Source of the DNA: CAJQQK01 sp049116495
Lineage (GTDB): Bacteria; Pseudomonadota; Alphaproteobacteria; Rhizobiales; Hyphomicrobiaceae
DNA: 64,000 nucleotides
Direction: 5' to 3'
Assembly: GCA_049116495.1 (NCBI GenBank)
Contig: JAGDYV010000012.1
Span: forward strand, 16,174 to 80,173
The translations under genes and the position numbers were made by a program. This document shows positions 7,938 through 16,789 of the stretch, in pieces. Below the pieces are notes generated by a model. It was not told the origin of the DNA, searched no databases, and worked only from the letters and a program-made list of their open reading frames with translations. Numbering within the stretch: the stretch's first letter is position 1; every line of letters starts with the position of its first letter.

Positions 7938-9458
7938 ATGGGTTTCTATTGTTGGCGCAAGGCAGCGTTGGTCATCGTCGACACTGCCCTGCTTTCCATT
8001 GCCGGCTTTGTAGCTTTCGGACTTCGTCACAATTGGGAGTTTTTCAATCCGGCGGCAATGGATGCGTGGGTTTACCATGTCGCCATATTGGGCTCGGCAG
8101 TATTCCTTATCCCAGTCTTTGGGTTGGAACGCAGCATTTGGCGGTTCATTTCACTGAACGACTATCTATTGGCGGCGACAGCCAGTCTTCTTGTTATCAC
8201 GGTCGCGACACTCGTCACGCTGCTCGCTTCCCGCTTCGACAGCATAACTCACGCGATCCCGGTTATTCACTTTGTATTGGCAACGTCCATGATGGCTGCG
8301 ACACGATTGGTCTATCGCGAGATTTGCCGTCTCCGACGCAACAGCTGCAGCAAGAGCAGTGCGGCGAACTTGATTGAGTTGCAGCAACGCAATGATGTGT
8401 TTGTCCTCGTTGTCGGCATCAATAGCTTGGCGGAAGCTTATATCCAGTCCGTTTCCGAATTTGCTTCGAACCGTGTTCGTATCGTCGGCCTGATTGCCAC
8501 CGAAGACCGGCATGTCGGCCGCCTCGTCTCAGCTCGCCCCGTGCTTGGTGTCGCCGAAGATATAGAAACGGTTGTAAGAGATCTCGAACCGCATGGAACC
8601 GTGATAAGTCGTATCGTCGTCACGACCGGAATTGACGCCCTGTCGGTCGAGGCGCGAAAAGCCTTGCTGAAACTGGAAAGCAGTGGTCGGTGCGAACTCC
8701 AATTGTTCGCCGAGCAACTGGGCATTCTTGAGCCGAAGAAGCCAACCAGCAGTGCGCAGTCCTGGGAGCAGTCAGCAGGCGCTATCCAGCAAGACCCTCC
8801 GTTGAGATTCTCATTCCCAATGGAGGAAATGAAGGTCATAGCCCGTCGATCAAACGCTCTTTCAAGACGATGTATCGACGCAATCGCTGCTCTTTCGCTG
8901 CTCGTGCTGCTAAGCCCCGTCCTTATCACCACTGCCGCGCTGGTTAGGCTTTTCATCGGATCTCCCGTCGCATTTTGGCAACAAAGGCCGGGACGCGGCG
9001 GTGTACCCTTTCGACTCTACAAGTTTCGCACGATGCGAGCGCCCCACGACGAAACCGGGCGTCTCCTCAGTGATGAAGAGCGCACATCCCCGGTCGGAAA
9101 CTTCCTGCGCCGCTTCCGGCTCGATGAACTGCCTCAGCTGTTCAATATTTTGGTAGGCGATATGTCATTCGTTGGCCCGCGCCCACTCCTGCCCCGCGAT
9201 CAGGCCCCCAGCGATTGCGCGCGCCTTTTGGTTCGCCCGGGCCTCACCGGCTGGGCCCAGGTGGTCGGTGGACGCGCCGTTTCTGCAGATGACAAAGCCG
9301 CCCTTGATGTTTGGTACGTCAAAAACGCGTCGCTGCTCCTCGATCTTCAAATCGCCATTCGAACGGTTCCGATGATCCTTTTCGGCGAGTCGATCCACCG
9401 GTCAACCATAACCGATGTTTGGCATGAGCTGCGGCGAGATGGAATTGTAAGCGGGTAG
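7938..9458 (+). CDS. polyprenyl-phosphate hexose-1-phosphate transferase (WcaJ/PssY-like)
   Basis: This enzyme starts the repeat unit by moving a sugar-1-phosphate from a UDP-sugar to undecaprenyl phosphate at the inner membrane. The first 135 residues hold four hydrophobic helices. A soluble CoA-binding-like region follows (about 150-270). The C-terminal sugar-transferase domain (about 300-506) has one membrane segment, FWQQRPGRGG, the Y-K-F-R-T-M motif, RRFRLDELPQL, G-D-M-S-F-V-G-P-R-P and RPGLTGWAQV. Length (506 aa) and layout match the polyisoprenyl-phosphate hexose-1-phosphate transferase family. It opens the forward polysaccharide block. The first sugar cannot be told from the sequence. 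Confidence 0.9.
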   Translation: MGFYCWRKAALVIVDTALLSIAGFVAFGLRHNWEFFNPAAMDAWVYHVAILGSAVFLIPVFGLERSIWRFISLNDYLLAATASLLVITVATLVTLLASRFDSITHAIPVIHFVLATSMMAATRLVYREICRLRRNSCSKSSAANLIELQQRNDVFVLVVGINSLAEAYIQSVSEFASNRVRIVGLIATEDRHVGRLVSARPVLGVAEDIETVVRDLEPHGTVISRIVVTTGIDALSVEARKALLKLESSGRCELQLFAEQLGILEPKKPTSSAQSWEQSAGAIQQDPPLRFSFPMEEMKVIARRSNALSRRCIDAIAALSLLVLLSPVLITTAALVRLFIGSPVAFWQQRPGRGGVPFRLYKFRTMRAPHDETGRLLSDEERTSPVGNFLRRFRLDELPQLFNILVGDMSFVGPRPLLPRDQAPSDCARLLVRPGLTGWAQVVGGRAVSADDKAALDVWYVKNASLLLDLQIAIRTVPMILFGESIHRSTITDVWHELRRDGIVSG

Positions 9459-10031
9459 ACACAAGCTACTGATCCATTTAATACAATTGTAATGACGCGA
9501 CCGAGCAAAACGTCTCTTGATTGGTCGGTGAGCCATACTGGCAAAATTCGTGAATGAATACTCTTGGTGATCGATTCACCCGGAGTGCGGTAGCTTGGCA
9601 TGCCCCCTGAGTCTTAGATTTCGAAGTGCAATGATTGGCGGATCGTGAACACCATTCGTCTGATCGCCGGGCTTTGCTGTTTAAGGCTAAATGCGTCGGC
9701 AAACTCAGTGAAGCAATTCTGACAAATAAGCGCTTTTTGAAGAATGGTTGGGATCATTTCGCGTGTCTACAGCGTCGCTTCGGCAGTTTGGAAACTGCGC
9801 AGGCCAAGCCACCTGTACAACCCAACTGGGGCGCCCTGATCAATAAGAGCACGTCGCCAACCCAGGCTGTAACGGCGTTCATCCTATGAAACGACAAACT
9901 GACGAAACAGGCCCGACGTAGGTTAGAAAATCGACAATCCAAATATCTTTGACGACTACCAACCTGAAACGGATCGCTCCAAATTTATAGAGACTTAAAC
10001 GTCGAGCAGGGAATGCATTAGAAAGACCATC
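9459..10031. other. long untranslated gap inside the polysaccharide locus
   Basis: Short frames on both strands here lack ribosome binding sites and family motifs. The stretch is less GC-rich than the flanking genes. It separates the initiating transferase from the amidotransferase block and probably holds a promoter for the latter. No clear hairpin with a T-run is seen. Confidence 0.4.
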
Positions 10032-11171
10032 ATGACGGAAGATGACTATCAGATCTGCAGCAACTGCGTTATGGACACATCGGATTCGGCAATAACGTTC
10101 GATGCCAACGGTGTCTGCGACCATTGTCGGACATTCAATACGCAGATCAAGCCGAACTGGCACACGGACGAGCGGGGCCGCGCAAAACTTGATAAGCTGA
10201 CCGAAGATATCAAGAGGGAAGGTCAAGGAAAGGAGTTCGACTGCATCCTGGGCGTCAGCGGCGGCAGCGACAGCTCTTACCTAACCTATCTGGCCAAAAA
10301 GGTCATGAAACTGCGACCGCTGGTTTTCCACGTTGACGGTGGGTGGAATTCCCAAGAAGCGGTCAACAATATCGAGAAGCTCGTCGAACAGCTCGACCTC
10401 GACTTGTATACCCATGTCATTGACTGGGAGGAAATGCGAGACCTTCAACTTGCGTTTTTCAAGTCAGGCGTACCACATATTGATACGCCGCAAGATCATG
10501 CATTCTTTGCAACGATGTACAAGTTCGCCACGGACCACAAGGTCAAGTATATCTTGACGGGCGGCAACTACTCTACCGAGTGCATCCGCAATCCCATCGA
10601 ATGGATGTACTATCAATCCGACTCAATCCAGCTGCGCGATATACATAAGAAGTTTGGCACCCGTCCGCTCGTCAATTTTCCAGTTACGTCAATACTTCGC
10701 CACAAGATCTATTTGCCCTACATAAAAGGGATCAAGTTGGTTCGGCCGCTCGACTATGTGCCTTACATCAAGGAAGAGGCAACAAAGCATCTTGCCAAGG
10801 AACTCGGGTGGCAGCCATTCTCGCAAAAACACTTCGAGTCACGTTTCACCCGCTTTTACGAAGGCTATTGGCTGCCCGAAAAGTTTGGCTACGACACGCG
10901 CCGTGTACAGTTTTCGAGCCTCATCCTGACGGGACAAATGACGCGTGAAGAGGCATTGGAAGAACTTGAACAGCCGGCCTACGACCCCGAAACGATCGAA
11001 CGCGATTTTGAATATATCGCAACCAAGCTCGACATTAGCACTGAAGAATTGAGAAGCTATCTCGAAGCGCCTAACAAGACTCATCGTGATTACAAATCGC
11101 AGCAGACCATCTACGCATTGGGCGCACCCGCGATGCGATGGCTGGGGCTTGAGCTTGGGGGAAAAAGATGA
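10032..11171 (+). CDS. N-acetyl sugar amidotransferase (WbpG/PseA-like)
   Basis: The family (TIGR03573) uses ammonia from a glutaminase partner to turn a sugar carboxylate or acetamido group into an amide or amidine. The 379-residue protein shows the N-terminal C-x2-C-type zinc motif region (NCVMDTSDSAI, then CDHC at about residues 33-36). It also has the PP-loop of ATP pyrophosphatases, G-V-S-G-G-S-D-S-S (about residues 76-84). It overlaps the HisH-like gene by 4 bases and precedes HisF, the order seen in the Pseudomonas O-antigen clusters with wbpG, hisH2 and hisF2. It very likely acts on the polysaccharide sugar nucleotide. Confidence 0.9.
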   Translation: MTEDDYQICSNCVMDTSDSAITFDANGVCDHCRTFNTQIKPNWHTDERGRAKLDKLTEDIKREGQGKEFDCILGVSGGSDSSYLTYLAKKVMKLRPLVFHVDGGWNSQEAVNNIEKLVEQLDLDLYTHVIDWEEMRDLQLAFFKSGVPHIDTPQDHAFFATMYKFATDHKVKYILTGGNYSTECIRNPIEWMYYQSDSIQLRDIHKKFGTRPLVNFPVTSILRHKIYLPYIKGIKLVRPLDYVPYIKEEATKHLAKELGWQPFSQKHFESRFTRFYEGYWLPEKFGYDTRRVQFSSLILTGQMTREEALEELEQPAYDPETIERDFEYIATKLDISTEELRSYLEAPNKTHRDYKSQQTIYALGAPAMRWLGLELGGKR

Positions 11172-11782
11172 TCGCGGTCGTTGACTATGGTTCGGGAAAC
11201 GTCCGAGCAATTGTCAATATTTACAAGCGTCTCAATATCCCGGTCACGCTAGCCAACGACGCGCAGGGATTGGCGGATGCCGAGCGCATCGTGCTTCCTG
11301 GCGTTGGGTCGTTCGACTGGGCCATGCAGCGTCTTGAGCAATCAGGCCTTCGGCAGGCCCTGGTAGACGCCGTCACAATCGCCAAGCGACCGATCCTGGG
11401 TATTTGCGTTGGCATGCAGATGATGGCGCGGTCAAGCGACGAAGGTGAGCAAGCCGGACTAGGTTGGATCGATGCCGAGGTCAAACGCTTTCCTCACAAT
11501 CCGCAAGGTGATCCGCTAATTCTCCCTCACATGGGCTGGAACACTATTGAGTTGCAGCGTCAATCGCCCCTGCTAACCGGGCTCGAGAACAATTCGCGGT
11601 TCTACTTCCTGCACAGCTACCACTTTCTTCAACGAACAAATGACGTTGTGTTGGCCAAAACCAACTATGGTGGCCGGTTTACCTGTGCCATCGAGGAAGG
11701 CAACTGCTACGGCGTCCAATTCCATCCGGAAAAAAGTCACGGTTGGGGAATTCGCCTTTTGAAGAACTTTGCGGAGGTCTGA
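11168..11782 (+). CDS. hisH: HisH paralogue, glutaminase subunit for sugar amidation
   Basis: This class I glutamine amidotransferase (204 aa) releases ammonia from glutamine. The nucleophile elbow G-I-C-V-G-M places the catalytic cysteine at residue 80, and the His-Glu pair is in F-H-P-E-K-S near residue 187. Its ATG overlaps the stop of the amidotransferase gene (ATGA). No other histidine genes are nearby, so it most likely feeds ammonia to the sugar amidotransferase, through the HisF partner, rather than making imidazole glycerol phosphate. Confidence 0.88.
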   Translation: MIAVVDYGSGNVRAIVNIYKRLNIPVTLANDAQGLADAERIVLPGVGSFDWAMQRLEQSGLRQALVDAVTIAKRPILGICVGMQMMARSSDEGEQAGLGWIDAEVKRFPHNPQGDPLILPHMGWNTIELQRQSPLLTGLENNSRFYFLHSYHFLQRTNDVVLAKTNYGGRFTCAIEEGNCYGVQFHPEKSHGWGIRLLKNFAEV

Positions 11783-11784
11783 GC

Positions 11785-12576
11785 ATGTTGCGACCACGCA
11801 TCATCCCTTGTCTGTTGATCCACGAACGCGGCCTCGTAAAGACCAGGCAGTTTACCGACCCGACATATGTCGGTGATCCGGTGAACGCCGTACGGATCTT
11901 CAACGAGAAAGAGGTCGACGAGCTTTTGGTTGTCGACATTGACGCGACAGTGCACGGCCGCGAGCCGAACTATGAGCTCATCGGCCAGATGGCGGCAGAG
12001 TGCCGAATGCCACTAGCCTATGGCGGCGGCATCACAAGCGTGGATCAGGTCGAACGGATCATCAGGCTCGGCGTTGAAAAAGTGGCGATCGGCTCGGCCG
12101 CGATGAGCAACCCGAGCCTCATCACCGAAGCTGCAAAGAAACTCGGCAGTCAAAGCGTCGCCATTGTCGCCGACGTCAAGGGCGATGGACAAGGCGAATA
12201 TCGCGTGCACACGCACAGCGGAACGATCAAGACAGATCACACGATCAAGCAGGCAGCGCTTCTCGCTGACGAAGCAGGCGCCGGTGAGTTAATCGTCAAC
12301 AACATTGAGCGAGATGGGATGGGAAATGGCTATGATCTCCATCTCGTGGAACACTGTCGGGCGACAACAAGACTGCCCATCACCGTTCTGGGCGGTGCTG
12401 GCCGCCTCGACGACATAAAAGAGTTGATCCACCATTTCCCGATCATCGGTGCAGCCGCCGGCAGTCTGTTCGTCTTCAAGGGAAAATACCGGGCGGTACT
12501 AATCAATTATCCGGATCGTGCGCGGAAAGATGCACTCGTCGTTGACGCGCGCATGGCGGAACAAGTCAACGAGTAA
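11785..12576 (+). CDS. hisF: HisF paralogue, cyclase-like subunit for sugar amidation
   Basis: This (beta/alpha)8-barrel protein has 263 residues from the ATG at 11785, preceded by GGAGGT at ideal spacing. It has the HisF pattern: an early conserved K (VKTRQF), D-I-D-A-T (about residues 51-55) where canonical HisF has DITAS, and GAAAGSLFVFKGKY near residue 233. In WbpG-type systems HisF is thought to channel ammonia from HisH to the amidotransferase instead of cyclising the histidine intermediate. The D-I-D-A-T change and the context support such a specialised paralogue. Confidence 0.87.
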   Translation: MLRPRIIPCLLIHERGLVKTRQFTDPTYVGDPVNAVRIFNEKEVDELLVVDIDATVHGREPNYELIGQMAAECRMPLAYGGGITSVDQVERIIRLGVEKVAIGSAAMSNPSLITEAAKKLGSQSVAIVADVKGDGQGEYRVHTHSGTIKTDHTIKQAALLADEAGAGELIVNNIERDGMGNGYDLHLVEHCRATTRLPITVLGGAGRLDDIKELIHHFPIIGAAAGSLFVFKGKYRAVLINYPDRARKDALVVDARMAEQVNE

Positions 12577-12731
12577 TGGGTTTGCCAGTGGGAGCATGGC
12601 CAGAGCGTCCATTCATCATACATGATCCTGCCCCCACACGTAGACGTCAAGTTATGCACTGGCTGATCTGGAGATCCTCATCCAGCGCGCCGAAGGGTAC
12701 GGCCCCCAAGCACTTCACGAAGCGTTCATTG

Positions 12732-14306
12732 ATGCAAATATCGCAGAAAATGATTAGTCGAACCGGCGCAAAGGACTCAATTGTTCGTCTATACGCATCG
12801 TATGTGTATCTTCTCGTGCTCTTGTTTCTTGCTTTGTGGCAGCCTGAAACGGTCCTTGATGCAGATCGTGGAAAGCTGACGTTTTACGTGTCAACTTGCG
12901 CGGTCGTCACGACAATCCACCTGATTGTTCATAGCGAGCGAAATTGGCTGCGCGTTGATACGCTGTTCTTGCTGTCTTTTCTGATCGTCAATATCCAGTG
13001 GCCGGCCATGATTCTGGTCGATCAAATCGTGCCGGAAGAGCAGCTGACGGCATTCCGTCTCGACAAAAATCTTCCGAGACTCATCAGCTTGTACATGACG
13101 TACGGAACATGGCTTTCTGCGATTGGTCTGACAACCTGGGCATTGGGCTATCTGATCGGCTACCAGCAGATGAACGCAGGATCGCGACGGCGACAGCATC
13201 CATTTCTTGCGGGTCCGCGCAAAAGTCTTCAAAGCGACGAGCCGAAAGTCATTACACCCCGCCTAGTGACCATCAAGGGTCGCTTTGCATCCCATGTGAT
13301 TTTTTTGGGCCTGTTGATCATTTTTCTGATGTTGGTCGGCCCCGGGTTCCTATTTGGGGAAACTTATTCCAAAGTTCGAGCAGGCGGCTTTGTCACCTTG
13401 GATGGTATCGCAGCCTACGTTCATGTCCTGCTGGTTTTATTCGCCATCGCCGTATTTTCTTTGGAAGCATACATTCTTAAACGTCGCTATGAAGCAGGAG
13501 AAAGATTAGGATTGGCTGACCTTCTCTTGAACGTCGGCCTATGCGCCCTGCTGGCTTATACTCTGGTTTTTCTACTTGCCGGCGCGCGCTCCGAAGTGAT
13601 CCAGGTTATGGCCCTTGCCAGCCTCATCGTCGGATCCTGTTTCCGGGCAATCCGTTTGTGGGAGTTCTTCGTCGCAATCGCAGTTGGAAGCCTGCTGTTC
13701 ACGATTATTGGGCACGTCCGCAGCCATGGCTGGGGTGACCTTGCCCTCTTTCTGAACGACTTCAACCCGTGGCTCCCGACCGTAAACCTCGCCAATAGCG
13801 CAATTTCGGTCTATCTGGGCGTTGAGGTCATAGAGGAGCGCGGTGGCCTCTTCTGGGGTCAAACGTTTCTCACCAACATTCTCAGCGCCGTTCCGTTGTT
13901 GACAGGCTGGGTTTCGCGAACTTTCGAGATCAGCTCCTTCGATATGAGTAGTGCCTACTATTTCGCCCGGCATCTTTATGGTCCCAATCCGCACACTGGG
14001 CCGGGAACCGGAATTGTCGCTGACAGCTACGTAAACTTCGGTGTAGCGGGTGTTGCCGTCTGCCTTGCGATTTACGGCTGCCTATGCGGCATTTGCCAAT
14101 CGCAACTGCTACGGGCAAACCGGTTTCGTGAGTTCTTGGTCGCGGCAGCCTTTGCGAGCCTTGTATTTTACATGCCGAGAAGCTCGCTCTTCTTTCAGGT
14201 GCAACCGGTGATTTGGTCTCTCGCACTGACTTACCTGTTGTTCCGCGAGAACAGCAACCGCGTTCAGACGGGATTGAGCCCGCGATCAGGGAGGCATTGG
14301 CATTAG
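12732..14306 (+). CDS. O-antigen/exopolysaccharide polymerase-like membrane protein (Wzy candidate)
   Basis: This 524-residue protein has about 11-12 hydrophobic helices and large loops. It resembles the oligosaccharide repeat-unit polymerase family and would join repeat units on the periplasmic face of the inner membrane. Conserved blocks are not strong, as usual for Wzy, so the call rests on topology, length and the neighbouring Wzx flippase. The frame is open from 12576, but the first 52 residues look unlike a protein of this kind, and ATG 12732 or 12750 lies just before the first helix. The space from 12577 to 12731 may contain a gene relic. Confidence 0.65.
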   Translation: MQISQKMISRTGAKDSIVRLYASYVYLLVLLFLALWQPETVLDADRGKLTFYVSTCAVVTTIHLIVHSERNWLRVDTLFLLSFLIVNIQWPAMILVDQIVPEEQLTAFRLDKNLPRLISLYMTYGTWLSAIGLTTWALGYLIGYQQMNAGSRRRQHPFLAGPRKSLQSDEPKVITPRLVTIKGRFASHVIFLGLLIIFLMLVGPGFLFGETYSKVRAGGFVTLDGIAAYVHVLLVLFAIAVFSLEAYILKRRYEAGERLGLADLLLNVGLCALLAYTLVFLLAGARSEVIQVMALASLIVGSCFRAIRLWEFFVAIAVGSLLFTIIGHVRSHGWGDLALFLNDFNPWLPTVNLANSAISVYLGVEVIEERGGLFWGQTFLTNILSAVPLLTGWVSRTFEISSFDMSSAYYFARHLYGPNPHTGPGTGIVADSYVNFGVAGVAVCLAIYGCLCGICQSQLLRANRFREFLVAAAFASLVFYMPRSSLFFQVQPVIWSLALTYLLFRENSNRVQTGLSPRSGRHWH

Positions 14307-14322
14307 CAGCGTAAGTGAAGAA

Positions 14323-15492
14323 TTGAACGAACGACGGTCTCACCGGCGTGACAGGTTCGACGCTACGGCAACAAAGCTTGACCAGGCGGCTTCATCCGCG
14401 CGGTCGGTCGTCGTGTTCATACCAACCCTTGGCGCTGGCGGGGCCGAACGTGTTGCATCGATCCTGGCGAACACATGGCATTCGTATCCAGGCGTCAGGG
14501 TAACCGTGCTCCTGATGTTCGAAGACGAGATCTTCTACCCGGTCGATCCAGGCGTGAAGCTAGTCGGCCTTGGGCTGCAACCAAACCTCACACCGCTAAA
14601 GAAAGTGCGTGCGCTAACGAAAGCTCTTGGGTCCTTTCGCAAGGCAGTGCTCGCTGAGCAGCCTGCCTTCGTTCTATCCTTCATGAATAAGTACAACGTC
14701 TTCTGCCTCGCTGCGTTGACCGGCTCGGGTGTTCCCGTCATCGTTTCTGAACGCGACAGCCCAACTGAACCCGGCAGGCGTTTGAACTGGCTGCTGCGTG
14801 AGTGGCTCTACCCACGCGCCAAGGGCATCATTACCCAATCGAAGTTGAGCGAGCAGCACCTCATCAAGCGTAGATGTCATACCAACATTGCGGTCATCAG
14901 CAATCCCGTCGACAACCTGACGCCGCAAAGCACCGAGCCACGAGAAAAGATCGTGCTGAACGTAGCGCGGCTGGTCCCCAAAAAGGGACATTCGGATCTG
15001 CTCGAGGCTTTCGCCCGCGCGGATGTTGGCGACTGGAGGCTGGTCCTGTGTGGTGACGGCCCGCTACGCCCGGAACTTGAGAAGCAGGCAAAGACAATTG
15101 GCATCGGTGACAGGGTACTTTTCGAGGGCACGGTTAAGAACGTCTGGCGTTGGTATGCACGAGCCTCTGTATTCGCATTCACCTCTTACTTCGAAGGTTT
15201 TCCAAACGCGCTTGCAGAGGCTATGTCTGCTGGGGTGGCGCCTGTCAGTTACGACTGCCCGACCGGTCCTGCCGAACTTATAGAAGACGGCAAAAACGGA
15301 TATCTCGTGCCCGTCGGCAACGTTGACGAATTTGCCCAACGCCTTAAAGCGCTGACGGCCGACCCTGAGCTGACCCGTCAGATCTCAGAACGTGCGACCG
15401 CCGTTGCCGATCGTCTGGAAGTCTCGGTCGTTGCAAAGGAGTACTTTGACTTTTGCGTCCGCTCAGCAGCCCTTGAGGGCACGAGCAGATAA
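14323..15492 (+). CDS. GT4-type glycosyltransferase
   Basis: This 389-residue GT-B-fold glycosyltransferase carries the donor-binding signs of family GT4: P-T-L-G-A-G-G-A-E-R near residue 34 in the N-terminal domain, the G-D-G-P block at about 245, and E-G-F-P-N-A-L-A-E-A near 288-297 as the E-x7-E motif. The first 28 residues are polar and may be mis-assigned, because the start codon is TTG (14323) with only GAAG upstream. It sits between the polymerase and flippase genes and adds a sugar to the lipid-linked repeat unit on the cytoplasmic side. Confidence 0.87.
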   Translation: MNERRSHRRDRFDATATKLDQAASSARSVVVFIPTLGAGGAERVASILANTWHSYPGVRVTVLLMFEDEIFYPVDPGVKLVGLGLQPNLTPLKKVRALTKALGSFRKAVLAEQPAFVLSFMNKYNVFCLAALTGSGVPVIVSERDSPTEPGRRLNWLLREWLYPRAKGIITQSKLSEQHLIKRRCHTNIAVISNPVDNLTPQSTEPREKIVLNVARLVPKKGHSDLLEAFARADVGDWRLVLCGDGPLRPELEKQAKTIGIGDRVLFEGTVKNVWRWYARASVFAFTSYFEGFPNALAEAMSAGVAPVSYDCPTGPAELIEDGKNGYLVPVGNVDEFAQRLKALTADPELTRQISERATAVADRLEVSVVAKEYFDFCVRSAALEGTSR

Positions 15493-15495
15493 GAA

Positions 15496-16767
15496 ATGTC
15501 CTCAATTTTTAGCGCTCGTGTCGCAAAAAACTTTCTGGCCCTCGCTGTTCTCCAGGGCGGGAACTACTTGCTGCCACTGGTGCTAATTCCGTTCCTCGCA
15601 CGCACCCTCGGACTGGAGACTTTCGGCGACTGGGTATTTGCGGTTTCATTCGTCTCGATCTTCCGGACTTTGGTGGCCTATGGTTTCGACCTCACCGCCA
15701 CGCGGACGGTCTCCGTGCATCGCGACAACGGGATGCTCGTCCTACAGCTGTATGCCGTTGTCATCACAGTGCGCTTCGCCATGCTTGCGCTCTCATACGT
15801 GATCTTCGCGGCGCTTGCACTGACATTCTCGAATATCTGGAACGTCGCGACGCTGACGCTTCTTTCCATGCTGGTTCTCGTTGGAGAGGCACTATTCCCA
15901 ATATGGCTGTTCCAGGGCAAGGAACGGATGGCGACAATTACCCAATTGCGCCTTGGTTACAGAACGTTGTTTGTGATTGCCGTTTTGCTCACGGTTCGCT
16001 CAGCGGATGACGTGTACTTCATTCCACTTATCGAAGCGGCAGGATCCCTGGCCACAGGGCTCCTGGCAGGATGGATTGCGTTTGGCTACGGTCCCCTCAA
16101 GTGGCAGCGGCCGGACATCAGCTTTTTCAAAGAGCACGTCGCCAGCGGCGGGATGGTATGCCTGTCAAGCATCGCGGTTCACTTCTACTCGACCATAAAT
16201 ACGATTCTACTTGGTATCTTTTTCGGACCTGTTGCCGTCGCTCATTTCGCAATTGCCGAAAAGATCTTCCAAGCGATCTGGGGCATGTTCGGCCCCATCG
16301 GCCAAGCGTTGTTTCCGGTGCTTGCACAAATGCGCGCCCTTGATTTCCAGTCCTTCGCTCGCGCGGCCCGGCGCGCGCTCGCCGTCTACTCCACACTTCT
16401 TATTCTTGCTGCGGTGGCTCTTTACGTACTCTCAGGCCCCTTGGTCTGGTTGGTGGCTGGAGAACAGGATCTGCTCGCTCAGCGCGTGCTCAAGGTATTC
16501 GCAATTGCTCTCTGCTTTACCGGCGGCTCATTCATGTCGCTACTTCTGATCGCTCAGGATCAAACCGCAACGCTAGCGAAAATTACGTTTGCTACAATGC
16601 TTGTCAATCTCGCAATCATTTGGCCGTTGCTGAGCTATTTCGAAGTCGTCGGCGCAGCGCTTGCTTTTGTTATCGTCCAGGTCTTCCACACGATTCTACA
16701 AGTGTGGGCAATTTCGCCGCTACTCCAGCTCCGCAACGACTCACAGGTTGCCGGGCAGAAGTCCTGA
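15496..16767 (+). CDS. polysaccharide flippase (Wzx-type, MOP superfamily)
   Basis: This 423-residue, highly hydrophobic protein has about 12 membrane helices and the N-terminal pattern of the polysaccharide transport family (FLALAVLQGGNYLLPLVLIP, then R-T-L-G-L-E-x-F-G). It would flip the undecaprenyl-linked repeat unit to the periplasmic face for the Wzy polymerase. It follows the glycosyltransferase after 3 bases and is itself followed by the asparagine-synthase-like gene after 22 bases, so all three are in one transcription unit. Confidence 0.88.
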   Translation: MSSIFSARVAKNFLALAVLQGGNYLLPLVLIPFLARTLGLETFGDWVFAVSFVSIFRTLVAYGFDLTATRTVSVHRDNGMLVLQLYAVVITVRFAMLALSYVIFAALALTFSNIWNVATLTLLSMLVLVGEALFPIWLFQGKERMATITQLRLGYRTLFVIAVLLTVRSADDVYFIPLIEAAGSLATGLLAGWIAFGYGPLKWQRPDISFFKEHVASGGMVCLSSIAVHFYSTINTILLGIFFGPVAVAHFAIAEKIFQAIWGMFGPIGQALFPVLAQMRALDFQSFARAARRALAVYSTLLILAAVALYVLSGPLVWLVAGEQDLLAQRVLKVFAIALCFTGGSFMSLLLIAQDQTATLAKITFATMLVNLAIIWPLLSYFEVVGAALAFVIVQVFHTILQVWAISPLLQLRNDSQVAGQKS

Positions 16768-16789
16768 GCAGTTTCACGGTAGGGATAAG

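Noticed and set aside
11168..12576. Histidine biosynthesis operon
   Set aside because: HisH and HisF are here, but no hisA, hisI, hisB or hisG is in the window, and both genes follow a WbpG-like amidotransferase inside a polysaccharide block, so they are read as amidation partners.
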